From: Panax quinquefolius
Taxonomy: Eukaryota > Streptophyta > Magnoliopsida > Apiales > Araliaceae
Length of the DNA stretch: 64,000 nt
Assembly (NCBI GenBank): GCA_020205615.1
Contig: CM035160.1
Coordinates: 5,496,437-5,560,436, forward strand
Direction: 5' to 3'
Under the pieces are notes generated by a model. The model had not been told where the DNA came from and made no database searches. It saw only the letters and a list, made by a program, of their open reading frames with translations. This document shows, in pieces, positions 63,361 to 64,000 of the stretch. The first letter of the stretch is position 1. Each line of letters opens with the position of its first letter. The translations under genes were made by a program, and so were the position numbers.

Positions 63361-64000
63361 GCTCTATTGAACTTCAGAGTTAAAGGTCCAACTACGAGAA
63401 TTGTTGGACATCGGTTTCATTCGCCCTAGTACATCTCGTTGGGTGCTCTGTTTTATTTGTAAAGAAGAAAAGACGGGGTATGCGACTTTGTATTGACTAT
63501 CGGGAATTGAACCATGTCACCATCAAGAATAGGTATCCTCTACCTCGTATTGATGACTTGTTTGACCCGATTCTGAGGGGCACAATTCTTTTCAAAATCG
63601 ATCTTAGATTACGGATATCATCACCAAGAAGATTAATCGAGGATATTCGAAAGAATGCCTTTAGAACTTCAGATGCAGGCATTATGAATTCTTAGTCATG
63701 TCTTTGGATGACTAATGCTCCTATGACTTTCATGGATATGATGAACCGAGTATTCAAGGAATATTTGGATCGGTTTGTTGTTGTCTTTATTGATGACATC
63801 CTTATATATTCCAAAAGTCGTGAAGATCATGAGCACCATTTGAAGTTTGGTACTCCAAAGGCTTCGTGAAAACAAACTATATGCCAAATTAAAGAAATGC
63901 GAGTTACGTCTTGAGAAGTAGCATTCCTTGGGCACGTGGTGTCGAAACATGGAGTATCTGTTGATCCGAGCGAAGATTGAAGCAATCTGAAAGTTGGGAA
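63361..64000 (+). pseudogene. Reverse transcriptase of the second element (frame-broken, cut by window end)
   Basis: [20 protein letters not shown] and IDDLFDPI (63480-63575) are motifs of gypsy reverse transcriptase. FIDD lies at 63787-63798. The frame breaks at about 63605-63680, where the copy at 54545-54615 breaks in a different way. Confidence 0.85.

Larger units (their letters stand above)
55879..64000 (+). mobile_element. Second plus-strand Ty3/gypsy element, split by a solo LTR and running off the window
   Basis: LTR 55879-58586, diverged primer-binding site (attaatatcgagc, 58588), gag (58790-59890), then the solo LTR 59891-62647, then protease and reverse transcriptase (62648-64000). 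It follows the same plan as the element at 49603. Its 3' end is outside the window. Confidence 0.82.

Overview
This window is nuclear DNA from a flowering plant, most likely a eudicot. The evidence is intron-rich genes with GT-AG introns, very AT-rich intergenic DNA, plant gene families (an ERF transcription factor, a WDR5B-type WD40 protein, a SKIP17-type F-box protein, a PPR remnant) and plant Ty3/gypsy retrotransposons primed by the initiator-Met tRNA. Nothing in the sequence fixes the species.

Layout. (1) 1-7,619 is a gene island. It holds a three-exon gene for a small plastid-type membrane protein (+, 1757-4216), whose first intron carries an inverted pair of copia-like LTR pieces, and a two-exon WDR5B gene (-, 5988-7619). 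(2) 8,809-20,639 is bounded by 106-bp terminal inverted repeats with a 9-bp near-perfect target duplication. Inside are broken PPR gene pieces, so it looks like a gene-capturing Mutator-like element. A 9.7-kb Ty3/gypsy retrotransposon (10853-20528, minus) with two 2.42-kb LTRs sits inside it. (3) 21,936-22,481 is an intronless ERF gene (-). (4) 24,003-38,927 is a second large element with about 700-bp terminal inverted repeats, inserted in a (TA)n tract. It carries a GRF-type zinc-finger gene fragment in two near-identical copies and three 2.7-2.8-kb LTRs, two of them joined head to head across a 42-bp primer-binding-site remnant. (5) 41,619-47,336 is a 12-exon F-box gene resembling SKIP17 (-), with every exon in frame. 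(6) 49,183-64,000 is a nest of Ty3/gypsy elements. One plus-strand element (LTR 49603-52285, gag to integrase) is cut in its integrase by a second (LTR 55879-58586), which is itself split by a minus-strand solo LTR (59891-62647) and runs off the window.

The four working genes are unrelated single-copy-type genes (plastid membrane protein, H3K4-methylation adaptor, stress/ethylene-type transcription factor, ubiquitin-ligase F-box subunit) with no sign of acting together. The main interest is the nested transposon structure. A second pattern stands out: the retroelement copies disagree at C/G-rich spots, which breaks their reading frames, yet are identical over long stretches between those spots. 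The gene exons show no such damage. This points to methylation-linked sequencing or assembly error, or less likely to true decay. I found no CRISPR, tRNA, rRNA or clearly new molecular system.
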